From the NCBI GenBank assembly GCA_945878865.1, contig CAMCUD010000001.1, positions 62,001 to 126,000 of the forward strand: a stretch of DNA of 64,000 bases, written 5' to 3'. Position 1 is the stretch's first letter, and the number at the start of each line of letters is the position of its first letter. The DNA is from Bifidobacterium breve. Its GTDB lineage: Bacteria > Actinomycetota > Thermoleophilia > Solirubrobacterales > Solirubrobacteraceae. Below the pieces are notes generated by a model. That model searched no databases. It had not been told where the DNA came from and saw only the letters and a program-made list of their open reading frames with translations. Below, piece by piece: positions 1 to 9,500 of the stretch. Both the position numbers and the translations under genes were made by a program.

Positions 1-2
1 CG

Positions 3-821
3 GCAGCTCCGGCGCAGGCCGCGCCCGCCGCGTGCGTGAGCGCGACGCCGCAGGCCGTCTCGCTCGTCGACCAGGCTGACGACGCCGAGGCCGGCGCTCC
101 CGAGGTCACCAACGTCAACGCGCAGGTCAAGGCCGACTGCACGGTGAGCGTGCGGCTGGGCATCGCCAACCGCACCCGCCTGCTCGCCGACGACGCGGTG
201 CTCGTCTACCTCAACACGGACGGGAACTCGTCCACGGGCGCGAAGAGCTTCGGCGGCGCCGACCAGGGCGTGGGCCTCGTCGCCGACGAGGACGGCCCCG
301 GCTACATCGCGCTGCTCGGCCGCTGGGACGCCTCCGCCGAGGCGATCGACTTCGAGAACGCGACCGAGTTGGACATCAGCACCACGGGCGGCTTCGGCTT
401 CACCGCCGGCATCGACGAGCTCGGCGTCGCGTCGGGCACGTCGCTCGGCCTGTCCGTCGCCGCGCTCTCGGAGCCCGACGGCGAGATCGCCCTGGACTTC
501 GCGCCCGACGACGAAGGCGGTGTCCTGGCTCTGCCGATCGCCTTCTCGACGACCGCGACGCGCGACACCACGAGCACGACGCCGCCGACCCAGACGCCGA
601 CGCGGGACGGGATCGTCCGCCGCACGTGCCGTGTGCCCAAGCTCAAGGGCCGCACGCTGGCCGGGGCACGCAAGGCGCTGAAGGCCGCCGGGTGCCGCAC
701 CGGGCGGACCCGTGGGCGCTACGGCACGGACATGCGCAAGGGCCGCGTCGTCACGTCGCTGCCCGCCGCCGGGCTGCGGATCGCCGCGACCCGCCCGGTC
801 ACCGTCGTCGTCGCGCGTTAG
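3..821 (+). CDS. Secreted protein with C-terminal PASTA-like domain (5' truncated by window edge)
   Basis: Frame is open upstream of the GTG at 36 (AAPAQAAPAACVSATP, a signal-peptide end), so the true start lies outside the window; C-terminus CRVPKLKGRTLAGARKALKAAGCRTG...GRVVTSLPAAG resembles a PASTA repeat. Confidence 0.7.
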   Translation, partial: AAPAQAAPAACVSATPQAVSLVDQADDAEAGAPEVTNVNAQVKADCTVSVRLGIANRTRLLADDAVLVYLNTDGNSSTGAKSFGGADQGVGLVADEDGPGYIALLGRWDASAEAIDFENATELDISTTGGFGFTAGIDELGVASGTSLGLSVAALSEPDGEIALDFAPDDEGGVLALPIAFSTTATRDTTSTTPPTQTPTRDGIVRRTCRVPKLKGRTLAGARKALKAAGCRTGRTRGRYGTDMRKGRVVTSLPAAGLRIAATRPVTVVVAR

Positions 822-1261
822 CGCCGCGAGGCGAAGAAGTCGCGCAGCAGCGCCGCGCACTCGTGCCGCAGCAGGCCACCGGCGACGTCCGGCCGGTGGT
901 TGAGCCTGGGCTCCGCGAGGATGTCCAGCACGCTGCCCGCCATCCCGGCCTTCGGGTCGTCCGTTCCGAACACCACCCGTGGCACGCGCGCCAGCACGAT
1001 CGCCCCGGCGCACATCGCGCACGGCTCGAGCGTCACGTACAGGACGGCGTCGAGCACGCGCCAGGAGCCCACGGCGCGGGCCGCCTCGCGGAGCGCCAGG
1101 ACCTCGGCGTGGGCGGTCGGATCCTGCCGCAGCTCGCGTTCGTTGTGGCCCGCGCCGATGACCTCGCCGTCGTGGACGACGACCGCGCCGATCGGCACGT
1201 CGTCGTGCTCGAGCGCGCGCTCGGCCTCGCGGATCGCAAGCCGCATGAAGTGCTCATCCAT
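818..1261 (-). CDS. tadA: tRNA-specific adenosine-34 deaminase
   Basis: MDEHFMRLAIREAERA...VPIGAVVVHDGEVIGAGHN...TAHAEVLALREAA...TLEPCAMCAGAI: the HAE and PCxxC zinc deaminase motifs. Start set at the ATG at 1261, not the ORF-track start. Confidence 0.88.
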   Translation of the reverse strand: MDEHFMRLAIREAERALEHDDVPIGAVVVHDGEVIGAGHNERELRQDPTAHAEVLALREAARAVGSWRVLDAVLYVTLEPCAMCAGAIVLARVPRVVFGTDDPKAGMAGSVLDILAEPRLNHRPDVAGGLLRHECAALLRDFFASRR

Positions 1262-1328
1262 GGCAAAGAAGCGGGAACCCGCCATGCGCAGGAACTTTGG
1301 CAGGTCTGTCCTGTTTCCTAGGTGGACC

Positions 1329-2618
1329 ATGTCGCGCCCCGTTCTCACGATCGTGCTCGCCGTGCTCGCCGCGGCGTGCGGCGCGGCACCCGCCCTCGCG
1401 GCCAATCCGGCCTACCGCGAGGGCGAGGTCGTGGTCGCGCCCACGCACGGCGCGGCCCAGCGCATCGAGGTGGGGCAGGCCCGCGTGGCCTCGACGATCA
1501 AGGCCCTGCGCGCCCGGCCGGACCTCGTGCGCAGCGCCGCGCCGAACCCGATCGCGCGGATCGCGGCGACGACGCCCCCCGCGCCCACCGAGCTCGTGCC
1601 CGACGACCCGGGCGCCGGCCAGGGGTGGCAGGCGCTGCAGTGGAACTTCACCGGGCCCTACAGCGTCAATGCGCCACGTGCCTGGGCGAACGCGGCGAAC
1701 GCCGGCGGACGCGGCGGCCGGGGCGTGATCGTCGCCGTGCTCGACACGGGCGTCGCCTACCGCACCGCCGGGCGATTCCGGCGGTCCCCCGACCTCAACG
1801 CGAAGGACTTCGTCCGCGGCTACGACTTCGTCGACGACGACGCGCACCCCGACGACCACAACGGCCACGGCACGCACGTCGCGTCGACGATCGCGGAGTC
1901 GACGAACAACGGGATCGGCCTGACCGGCCTGGCGTACGGCGCGCGGATCATGCCGGTGCGCGTCCTCGACACCATCGGCGAGGGTGACGCGCTGGCGATC
2001 GCCAAGGGCGTGCGCTTCGCCACCAAGCGCGGTGCGCAGATCATCAACCTCTCACTCGAGTTCTCCCCGGAGATCACCCGCTCGGAGATCCCCGAGCTGC
2101 TCGACGCGATCTCCCAGGCGCGGCGCAAGGGGATCCTCGTCGTCGGCGCATCCGGCAACGAGGGCTACCGCTCCGTGGCCTGGCCGGCGCGCGCGAGCAA
2201 CGTGCTGGCCGTCGGCGCCACGACTGAGCGCGGGTGCCTGTCGGAGTTCTCCAACGAGGGCCGCGGCCTGGACATCGTCGCCCCCGGCGGCGGGCAGGAC
2301 GCGAGCACGACCGGTGAGCCGAACTGCAAGCCCGCGGAGGTGGGCCGCCCGATCTACCAGCTGACGTTCACGAACTCCGTGCGGAACTTCGGGCTGCCCG
2401 GCACGTACGAGGGGACGTCGATGGCCGCGCCGCACGTCTCCGCGACGGCCGCACTCGTCATCGCCTCGAAGGTGCTGGGCGCCAAGCCCACGCCGTCACA
2501 GCTGGAGGCACATCTGAAGGCGACCGCGCGTGACCTGGGCGCGCCGGGGTACGACACGCGCTACGGCGCCGGGCTGCTCGACGCGGCGGCCGCGACGACG
2601 CCTACGTCGTCCGGATGA
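1329..2618 (+). CDS. Secreted S8 family (subtilisin-like) serine peptidase
   Basis: Signal peptide MSRPVLTIVLAVLAAACGAAPALA; catalytic triad AVLDTGV / NGHGTHVAS / GTSMAAPHVSA. Confidence 0.92.
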   Translation: MSRPVLTIVLAVLAAACGAAPALAANPAYREGEVVVAPTHGAAQRIEVGQARVASTIKALRARPDLVRSAAPNPIARIAATTPPAPTELVPDDPGAGQGWQALQWNFTGPYSVNAPRAWANAANAGGRGGRGVIVAVLDTGVAYRTAGRFRRSPDLNAKDFVRGYDFVDDDAHPDDHNGHGTHVASTIAESTNNGIGLTGLAYGARIMPVRVLDTIGEGDALAIAKGVRFATKRGAQIINLSLEFSPEITRSEIPELLDAISQARRKGILVVGASGNEGYRSVAWPARASNVLAVGATTERGCLSEFSNEGRGLDIVAPGGGQDASTTGEPNCKPAEVGRPIYQLTFTNSVRNFGLPGTYEGTSMAAPHVSATAALVIASKVLGAKPTPSQLEAHLKATARDLGAPGYDTRYGAGLLDAAAATTPTSSG

Positions 2619-3045
2619 TCAGCACCGAGCACGGCGCGTGATGGCTGACCTTGTTCGGCACCGAGCCGAGCAGGAAGCGCTTCGCGCCGGTCATCCCCTT
2701 GTTGCCGACGACGATGAGGTCGGCCCCGAGCTCCTCGGCGACATCGAGGATCGCGTCGGCCGGGTCGCCCTGGCGGGCGTAGGTCCGCGCCTCGGCGCCC
2801 GCGGCACGGATCTGGTCGGCTGCGGCTTCGAGCGTCGCGTCGACGTCCTCGCGCGGGTTGATCATCCACTGCAGGTCGCCGGGCGCGACCTTGGACTCCT
2901 CGCGCAGGCGGGCCTGCGAGACGGGCTCGTAGGCGCTGACGACCTCGACCGTCGCTCCGAGCGGCGCGGCCAGCTCACCGGCCTGACGGACGGCTTCGGA
3001 GGCCGTCTCCGACCCGTCCGTCCCCACGACGATCGACTTGAACAT
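2602..3045 (-). CDS. Universal stress protein (UspA family)
   Basis: MFKSIVVGTDGSETASEAV...ADLIVVGNKGMTGAKRFLLGSVPNKVSHHAPCSVLII. Confidence 0.92.
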   Translation of the reverse strand: MFKSIVVGTDGSETASEAVRQAGELAAPLGATVEVVSAYEPVSQARLREESKVAPGDLQWMINPREDVDATLEAAADQIRAAGAEARTYARQGDPADAILDVAEELGADLIVVGNKGMTGAKRFLLGSVPNKVSHHAPCSVLIIRTT

Positions 3046-3104
3046 CCGCGTCTCCCCTTGGCCGTCCAGCGAGTTCCCAGGAACGCGCGCCATCATATCC
3101 CTGC

Positions 3105-3875
3105 GTGATCGACCTCCATTGCCACCTGCTCCCGGCCGTCGACGATGGCCCGACGACGATGGACGAGGCCGTCGCGATGGCCCGCGCCTTCGCCGAAGCT
3201 GGCACGACGGCGGTCGCCGTGACCCCGCACGTCAGCTGGGACTACCCGGAGACGACGCCCGCTGCCATCGCCGGCGGCGTCGCCGAGGTGCGCGCCGCGC
3301 TCGCTGAGGCGGACGTCGCCCTGGAGGTCCTTCCGGGCGCGGAGATCGCGCTGTCCCGGGCCAACGATCTCGCCGAGGAGGACCTGGAGGCGTTCACGCT
3401 CGGCGACGGCCCGTGGCTGCTCGTCGAGCCGCCGTTCTCCCCGAGCCTCGCCGGCATCGAGGCCGTGCTGGACGCGCTGCTGCTGCGCGGCCACAAGCTC
3501 GTCCTCGCCCACCCCGAGCGCTCGCCGGCCCTGGCGAAGGACCCGGAGCGCCTGCGCCCCTACGTCGACGCCGGCGTGCTCTGCCAGATCACCGCCGGCT
3601 CGGTCACCGGCGAGTTCGGACGGACCGTCCAGCGGGCAGCACGTCGGATGATCGACGATGAGCTCGCCCACCTCCTGGCCTCCGACGCGCACGACGTGAC
3701 GCGCCGCATCCCCGGCATGCGTGGCGCGACTGCTGCCCTCCAGGACGACGAGCTCGCCGACTGGCTCACGCGCGAGGTGCCCGGCGCCATCGTCACGGGC
3801 GCGCCCATCCCTCCGCGACCGGAGACCGACGGCCCGCGCCGCGGCGGCCTCCTGGGACGGCTGCGGCGACGATGA
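3105..3875 (+). CDS. CpsB/CapC (YwqE-type) PHP tyrosine-protein phosphatase
   Basis: MIDLHCHLLPAVDDGPTTMDEAVAMARAFAEAG, metal-binding HCH, AHPER and SDAH motifs; next to glycosyltransferases. Confidence 0.88.
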   Translation: MIDLHCHLLPAVDDGPTTMDEAVAMARAFAEAGTTAVAVTPHVSWDYPETTPAAIAGGVAEVRAALAEADVALEVLPGAEIALSRANDLAEEDLEAFTLGDGPWLLVEPPFSPSLAGIEAVLDALLLRGHKLVLAHPERSPALAKDPERLRPYVDAGVLCQITAGSVTGEFGRTVQRAARRMIDDELAHLLASDAHDVTRRIPGMRGATAALQDDELADWLTREVPGAIVTGAPIPPRPETDGPRRGGLLGRLRRR

Positions 3876-5047
3876 GCCCGGTCCGCCCGCACATCGTGTC
3901 GGTGATGACGACGTCGTCGCACGGCGGCGCCGAGTACGCGAACGTCGACCTGCTCGACGCGCTGGCCGGGCGCGGCTGGCACGCGACGCTGCTGACCGAC
4001 ATGCCCGAGCTGGCCGCCGGGACCCGCGTGCGCGTCCGCGAGATCGACCTCGGGCCCAAGCTCGGCCGGCGCACGGCTGCGCGGGTCGCCGCCGGGTTCC
4101 TGCCGTGGACCGTGCGTCTGCGTCGTGAGCTCGCCGCCGAGGCGGCGCTCGGGCCGATCGACGTCACGCTCCTGCACTTCAAGAAGGAGCAGCTCATGAC
4201 CCCGCTGCTCTCCCGCCGCATCGCCGGCCGGGTGGTGTGGGCCGAGTGGGGCCCGCTGCCCCGCCCGATGCGCGAAGGCGCGGGCCGGTGGGCGTACCTC
4301 GCCGCGGCGGCGGGTGCCGACCACATCGTCGCGGTGTCCGACGGCACCGAGGCGTCGCTCGTGCAGGCGGGGGTCGACCCGCGCAAGGTCAGCGTCCTGC
4401 CCCCGATCGTCAGCGCGGACGTGCACCGTGACGTCGCCGCGCGCACGGCGACCCGGGCGGCGTGGGGCGCCTCCGAGGACACCTATGTGGTCGGGTGCGT
4501 GTCGCGCCTGGCCCGCAAGAAGCGCGTCGACGTCGTCATCGACGCGGTCGCGCGCATGCCCGGCGACGTGATGCTCGTCATCGCGGGCACCGGAGACGAG
4601 CTCGAGCGCCTCGAGCACCGCGCCGCGCCGCTCGGCGACCGCGTCAAGTTCCTGCCGAGCGTCCGCGGCCACGTCAACGAGGTCCTCTCGGCGTTCGACG
4701 TCCAGGTCTTCGCCCCGCAGGAGGAGGAAGGCCTGCCGCGTTCGCTCATGCTCGGGATGCTCATGGGGCTCCCCGTGATCGCGACGGCCCCGGCGGGTGC
4801 CGCGTCGCTGCTCGGCGACGACGCCATCGCCCGGCCGGCGAACAACCCGGCCGCCGTCGCGGCGCTGCTGGAGGCCCGGCGCGCCGATCCTGCCGGGAGC
4901 CTGCGCGAGGGCGACGCGCTGCGGGCGATCGCGGCACAGCGATTCGAGCCGGCGCACCTCGCCGTCGAGGCGGAGCAGATCCTGCTGGGCCGCGCGCGAG
5001 CCGCCGCGCCGCCGGCGCCGGCGCTCGCCGCTACGCCCAGAGCTTGA
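3872..5047 (+). CDS. Glycosyltransferase family 4
   Basis: Start overlaps the stop of the previous gene; GGAEYANVDLLDALAGRGW...VGCVSRLARKKRVDVVIDAV...EEEGLPRSLMLGMLMGLPVIA. Confidence 0.88.
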   Translation: MSPVRPHIVSVMTTSSHGGAEYANVDLLDALAGRGWHATLLTDMPELAAGTRVRVREIDLGPKLGRRTAARVAAGFLPWTVRLRRELAAEAALGPIDVTLLHFKKEQLMTPLLSRRIAGRVVWAEWGPLPRPMREGAGRWAYLAAAAGADHIVAVSDGTEASLVQAGVDPRKVSVLPPIVSADVHRDVAARTATRAAWGASEDTYVVGCVSRLARKKRVDVVIDAVARMPGDVMLVIAGTGDELERLEHRAAPLGDRVKFLPSVRGHVNEVLSAFDVQVFAPQEEEGLPRSLMLGMLMGLPVIATAPAGAASLLGDDAIARPANNPAAVAALLEARRADPAGSLREGDALRAIAAQRFEPAHLAVEAEQILLGRARAAAPPAPALAATPRA

Positions 5048-5120
5048 TCGCGGCGATCACGATCCCCGCGAGCACGAAGACCACGATCGCGGCCTGGGTC
5101 CAGAGCCAGAACGGGGACAT
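5031..5120 (-). CDS. Candidate 29-aa single-span membrane microprotein
   Basis: ATG..TAG reads MSPFWLWTQAAIVVFVLAGIVIAAIKLWA; below the ORF-track length cutoff; overlaps the 3' end of the convergent GT gene. Confidence 0.45.
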   Translation of the reverse strand: MSPFWLWTQAAIVVFVLAGIVIAAIKLWA

Positions 5121-5143
5121 GCCCCCAAATGTAGATGGTCGGC

Positions 5144-5731
5144 TCACGCGGCGGCGATCGCGGCGCGGACCCACCGGTCCAGCGCGTCATCGTCGAGCGG
5201 GGTGTCGGAGATGATCAGGCGAAACCAGATCGGGGCGATCAGCAGCTCGAGCACGTGCGACGGCTCGGTCCCCTCAGGCAGCTCGCCGCGGGCGATCGCG
5301 CGCTCGACCACGGCGGACGTGCGGTCGAGCCGATCGGCCCAGAACGACCGCCGATACTCGCCGGCGACGTCGTCGGGCAGGGCGGCGATCGACCGCTGGA
5401 CGGGCCGGAGGGCCGGCTGGCCGACGGTCGCGGCGATGCTGCGGATGAGGCTGCGCAGATCGCCCTCCAGCGTGCCCGTGTCGGGCACCTCGATCGCGAC
5501 GGCCGAGAGCTCCTGGAGCGCGGCGAGGATGAGCTCGGCCCGCGTGGGCCAGCGGCGGTAGACGGTCGTCGGCGCGACCCCCGCCGCCGCCGCGACCTCG
5601 TGGACAGAGAGCCGGTCATAGCCGACCTCGAGGAGCTGGGCGATCGTGGCCTGCAGGACCGCGCTGCGGACCCGCGCGCTGCGCCCGCCGGTGCGCCGGC
5701 GCGGGGCGTCGTCGTCGGCCGGCTCGGACAT
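5144..5731 (-). CDS. TetR/AcrR family transcriptional regulator
   Basis: N-terminal HTH ...VRSAVLQATIAQLLEVGYDRLSVHEVAAAAGVAPTTVYRRWPTRAELI; start taken as MSEPADDD. Confidence 0.88.
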   Translation of the reverse strand: MSEPADDDAPRRRTGGRSARVRSAVLQATIAQLLEVGYDRLSVHEVAAAAGVAPTTVYRRWPTRAELILAALQELSAVAIEVPDTGTLEGDLRSLIRSIAATVGQPALRPVQRSIAALPDDVAGEYRRSFWADRLDRTSAVVERAIARGELPEGTEPSHVLELLIAPIWFRLIISDTPLDDDALDRWVRAAIAAA

Positions 5732-5763
5732 CGCCGTCACGGTAGCGAGCCCTTGCATTCCCT

Positions 5764-5783
5764 AACGCAACATCTGTAGCGTA
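5764..5783. promoter_or_regulatory. Candidate TetR operator (imperfect palindrome)
   Basis: AACGCAACA-TC-TGTAGCGTA, 7 of 9 arm positions complementary, in the divergent TetR/hydrolase promoter, 6 bp before the ATG at 5790. Confidence 0.5.
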
Positions 5784-5789
5784 CTGACC

Positions 5790-7571
5790 ATGGGAAGAGA
5801 CACCCGCCGGCGTCACGCCGGCCGACTCGCGGTGCTCGCGTGCCTCGCGCTGCCCGCCACGGCGCACGCCGCACCGCCGCCTTCGGGCGTCGTTGACCGC
5901 ACCGAGACGCCCTGGACCTCCCAGGCCGGGGCGGACGTGCCCCGCTGGACGGGCGTCACGCAGAGCCTCGTCCGCTTGAAGGCGCCTCTGGACGCCCGCT
6001 ATCCGAGGCATCCCGAAGCATGCGACTGGCTGTCGTACCTGCGCTGGCGCGACGCCGACGGGCCGGCCGACGCCCGCGACGCCGAGGCGGTCTACGTCGC
6101 GATGCCGGGCATCTTCGAGGGGGCTGCCGGCTTCGACATCTTCGCGCGCAACGTCGTCAGTCAGGCCGCGCGCAGCGGCCACCACGTCGAGGTGTGGGGG
6201 CTCGACCGCCGCTCGAACTGCCTGGAGGACCGCACGGGCATCGAGGGCGCGAAGGCTGCGCGCGATGCACGAGTCGCGCTCGACTACTACTACGCCGGCA
6301 AGGAGATCGCAGGCCGGCGGTTCGAGGACTTCCACGGCGACACGACCGGGACGTTCGCGATCGACCTGCACGCCAAGGACGACTTCCAGCGCCAGCTCGG
6401 CCTCGAGCAGACGCTCCGCGACTACTACGCCGTCATCGCCGACGGGTTCCCCGACCCCGCGCAGCGCCGGCGCAAGGTCGTCTGCGGCGGGCACTCGCTC
6501 GGCGGGATTCTCACGGGCCTCTTCGCCGCCTGGGACTTCGACGGCCGTCGGGCGACCACCGACGACGCCGGCGTCGCGCAGTGCGCGGGCTTCCTCAGCG
6601 TCGACACGTTCGCCGTCAGCCGCGCCGACCGCGCCGTGGTCCCCGCGCTCACGGGCATCACGTCGCAGCTCGCCCAGCTGCAACCCGGCATGCCGCCCTA
6701 CCTCTCGCTCCCGGTCATCAACCCGGAGGTCATGGCCGTGCTCACGGGCGCGGCGGGCCACGCCTACTGGGAGGGCGGCCGCGAGTCGTCGCTGCCGCGG
6801 GAGATCCCGCGCACCCGGCGGGTCGCCGAGGCGCTGCGGATCCTGTTCAGCCGCGACCTCGCCGCCTATCGGCGCGGCGGCCGGCCGGACCTCACGGACC
6901 TGCGGGTCACCAGCGAGGCGATCTTCGGGCTGATGCTCGACGACAACTCGTACAACTTCAGCGGGATCGCGCAGGTCAGCATGGGCTACCCCGCAGGCGG
7001 GCCGCTGGCGCCCAAGAGCTTCCCGCTCCCCAACGACGCGGCCCGCATCCCCGGGCTGAACCTGCTGGCGGGCAACCTGCTCGGCGTCGGGCGGCTCGTC
7101 GTCCCCACCGCCGCGCGGACCCCGGACGGCGGCGGCCCGCTCTACGGCTGGCGGACACTCGGCGACGTGCCGACGAACCGCGTCACCAACCCGTCACGGG
7201 AGTCCGCGGATCTGCGGCAGGTGGCGCGGGCGTTCTTCGAGCCGCCGGACGACTTCCTGGAGTACTACTTCCCGTCGAAGCTCGCCTACGAGTCGATGAC
7301 GGCGCTGCTCGGCGTGCGGCCGGGGGCGCTCGGGCGCCACCTGCTGTGGGACGACGCGGCGTTCTCCTGGAGAGGGCTGAACCTCATCGCCGGGGAGGGT
7401 CCGGCGCGCGCGGCCGGCGGCATCGTCCGGCGACCGGGTCGCTCGGTGCTCATCCCGTTCGCCAAGCACCTCGACCCGCTCACCGCGGCGCCGGTGCAGG
7501 CCGACGGGCGAGAGGACCGCAGCATGGTGGAGGCGACGAACTTCCTCCTCAGCTTCCGCGCCGGCGCCTGA
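5790..7571 (+). CDS. Secreted protein with alpha/beta-hydrolase-like GGHSLGG motif
   Basis: Signal peptide RLAVLACLALPATAHA; KVVCGGHSLGGILTGLFAAWDFDGR; no family recognised with certainty. Confidence 0.65.
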   Translation: MGRDTRRRHAGRLAVLACLALPATAHAAPPPSGVVDRTETPWTSQAGADVPRWTGVTQSLVRLKAPLDARYPRHPEACDWLSYLRWRDADGPADARDAEAVYVAMPGIFEGAAGFDIFARNVVSQAARSGHHVEVWGLDRRSNCLEDRTGIEGAKAARDARVALDYYYAGKEIAGRRFEDFHGDTTGTFAIDLHAKDDFQRQLGLEQTLRDYYAVIADGFPDPAQRRRKVVCGGHSLGGILTGLFAAWDFDGRRATTDDAGVAQCAGFLSVDTFAVSRADRAVVPALTGITSQLAQLQPGMPPYLSLPVINPEVMAVLTGAAGHAYWEGGRESSLPREIPRTRRVAEALRILFSRDLAAYRRGGRPDLTDLRVTSEAIFGLMLDDNSYNFSGIAQVSMGYPAGGPLAPKSFPLPNDAARIPGLNLLAGNLLGVGRLVVPTAARTPDGGGPLYGWRTLGDVPTNRVTNPSRESADLRQVARAFFEPPDDFLEYYFPSKLAYESMTALLGVRPGALGRHLLWDDAAFSWRGLNLIAGEGPARAAGGIVRRPGRSVLIPFAKHLDPLTAAPVQADGREDRSMVEATNFLLSFRAGA

Positions 7572-8718
7572 GCGCCGGCCGGTATGCCTCGGCGATCGTG
7601 CGCCGCGCGATCGCCGGCCAGGCGAACCGCTCCTCGCTGAGCCGCGCGCCCGCCTCCCCCCGGCGGGCGTGCTCGCCGGGCCCGGCGGCGACGACGTCGC
7701 GCAGGGTGTCCGCGAGCGCGGCCGCCGTGGTGCCGGCGCAGATCCAGCCGGTCTCACCGTCGATGACGGCTTCGGGCAGTCCGCCGACCGGGAAGACCAC
7801 TGGCGCGCAGGCGAACCCGTAGGCGAGCAGCAGGACGCCGCTGGCGCTGGCCCGGCGGTAGGGCAGGACGGCGACGTCCGCGGCGGCGAAGAACCCGGCG
7901 GCGGCGGCCATCGAGTGGAAGCCCTCCCGGACGACGACGCGCGCGCCGAGCTCGTCAAGCAGCGGCGCGACCGCCGCCAGCGCGCCCTTGTCCTCCCCGG
8001 CGAGCACGACGTAGAGCTCCGGCACGTCCCGTGCGGCCTGCAGCAGCAGGTCGATGCCCTTGTCCTCGCGCAGCTGGCCGAACAGCAGCGCGACCGTCGC
8101 GTCGGCGGGCAGGCCGAGCTCCGCGCGCACCTCCATCCGATCGGCGTCTCCCCCGGTCCGCGCCAGCGAGCCGTACTCGCCGTGGGGGATGACGACCGCG
8201 CGATCGCGCACCTCGGGCAGGAGGTTGGGCAGGTCGGCCTGCGCGTGGACGATGACGACGTCAGCCAGGCGCTCCGCCCACTCCTTGAAGCGCACGCGCA
8301 TGCCGCCGACGCGGTCGAACGTGTTGTGCGGCGTGTGGACGATCGCCGCCCCGGCGGTCCGCCAGAGGAGGTGCTGGAACGCCGCGAGCGGCGGCCACTC
8401 CGCACCGTGGGTGTGGACGAGGCCGAAGCGCCGGGCGCGCGGCGTGAGCGCGAGGATCGTCAGCGCGTGCGCGACCCCGTTGAAGACGCGGCCGAACCCG
8501 AGGTCGCGCAGGCGCCGGGAGACCGGGCCGCGGTCGCGCAGGTACGGGAACATCGCGCGCACGTCGACGCCGTCGAGCGCGCCGTGCGGATGGTCGCGCG
8601 CGGTCGCGAGCTGCACATCCCAGCTCTCGGCGGCCAGCGCCGTGCACAGGCGGGCGGCGTAGTCGCCGACGCCGCCGAACCCGCCCTCCTCCACCATGAG
8701 CACGCGGTCGCGATCCAT
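7549..8718 (-). CDS. Glycosyltransferase family 4
   Basis: MVEEGGFGGVGDYAARLCTALAAE...ATVALLFGQLREDKGIDLLLQAARDVPELYVVLAGEDKG...GFACAPVVFPVGGLPE. Confidence 0.88.
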   Translation of the reverse strand: MDRDRVLMVEEGGFGGVGDYAARLCTALAAESWDVQLATARDHPHGALDGVDVRAMFPYLRDRGPVSRRLRDLGFGRVFNGVAHALTILALTPRARRFGLVHTHGAEWPPLAAFQHLLWRTAGAAIVHTPHNTFDRVGGMRVRFKEWAERLADVVIVHAQADLPNLLPEVRDRAVVIPHGEYGSLARTGGDADRMEVRAELGLPADATVALLFGQLREDKGIDLLLQAARDVPELYVVLAGEDKGALAAVAPLLDELGARVVVREGFHSMAAAAGFFAAADVAVLPYRRASASGVLLLAYGFACAPVVFPVGGLPEAVIDGETGWICAGTTAAALADTLRDVVAAGPGEHARRGEAGARLSEERFAWPAIARRTIAEAYRPALRRRRGS

Positions 8719-8759
8719 GCCCGCGCATCGTATTCACGCCCGCCGCCGGTACGCCCGTC

Positions 8760-9494
8760 ATGCTTCCGGCCGTGGCACGACGCGCAGTGATCCTGGCCGG
8801 GGGGCTCGGCACCCGCCTGCGCCCGTACACCGTCGTGCTGCCCAAGCCGCTCATGCCGGTCGGTGACCGGCCGGTGCTCGACATCGTCATCCGCCAGCTC
8901 CACGCGGCCCGGTTCGACCGCGTGACCATGGCGACCGGCTACCTCGCCGAGCTCATCGAGGCGTTCTTCCGCGACGGCTCGGACTACGACCTGCCGATCG
9001 ACTACTTCCGCGAGCACGAACCGCTGGGCACGGTCGGGGCCCTGGGCCTCATCGACGAGCTCGACGACCCGTTCCTCGTGATGAACGGCGACATCCTCAC
9101 CGACCTCGACTACGGCCAGCTGCTCGACGACCACATCCGCAGCGACGCGATCGCCACCATCGCGACGCGGACGACGAAGGTGCAGATCTCCCTCGGTGTC
9201 CTCGACTTCGCCGACCCGGACGACTCGACGCTGCTGACGAACTACTTCGAGAAGCCGAACATCGAGTACGAGTCGTCGATGGGCGTCTACTGCTTCGATC
9301 CGCGCATCCGCGAGTTCATCTCGCCGGGCGAGCACCTGGACTTCCCCGACCTCATGCTGCGCCTCGTGCATGAGGGCGAGAAGGTCCGCGCGTGGCGGTC
9401 CAACGACTTCTGGCTCGACATCGGGCGGCCCGAGGACTACGAGCAGGCGCAGGACGACATCGAGGCGCTGCGCCACCGGCTCATCCCCGAGTAG
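8760..9494 (+). CDS. NDP-sugar nucleotidyltransferase (NTP_transferase family)
   Basis: AVILAGGLGTRLRPYTVVLPKPLMPVGDRPVLDIVIRQL; FLVMNGDILTDLD; DFWLDIGRPEDYEQAQDDIE. Confidence 0.92.
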   Translation: MLPAVARRAVILAGGLGTRLRPYTVVLPKPLMPVGDRPVLDIVIRQLHAARFDRVTMATGYLAELIEAFFRDGSDYDLPIDYFREHEPLGTVGALGLIDELDDPFLVMNGDILTDLDYGQLLDDHIRSDAIATIATRTTKVQISLGVLDFADPDDSTLLTNYFEKPNIEYESSMGVYCFDPRIREFISPGEHLDFPDLMLRLVHEGEKVRAWRSNDFWLDIGRPEDYEQAQDDIEALRHRLIPE

Positions 9495-9500
9495 GTCGTC

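Noticed and set aside
3560-4957. 465-aa minus-strand ORF over the phosphatase and GT genes
   Set aside because: Shadow ORF of two clear plus-strand genes.
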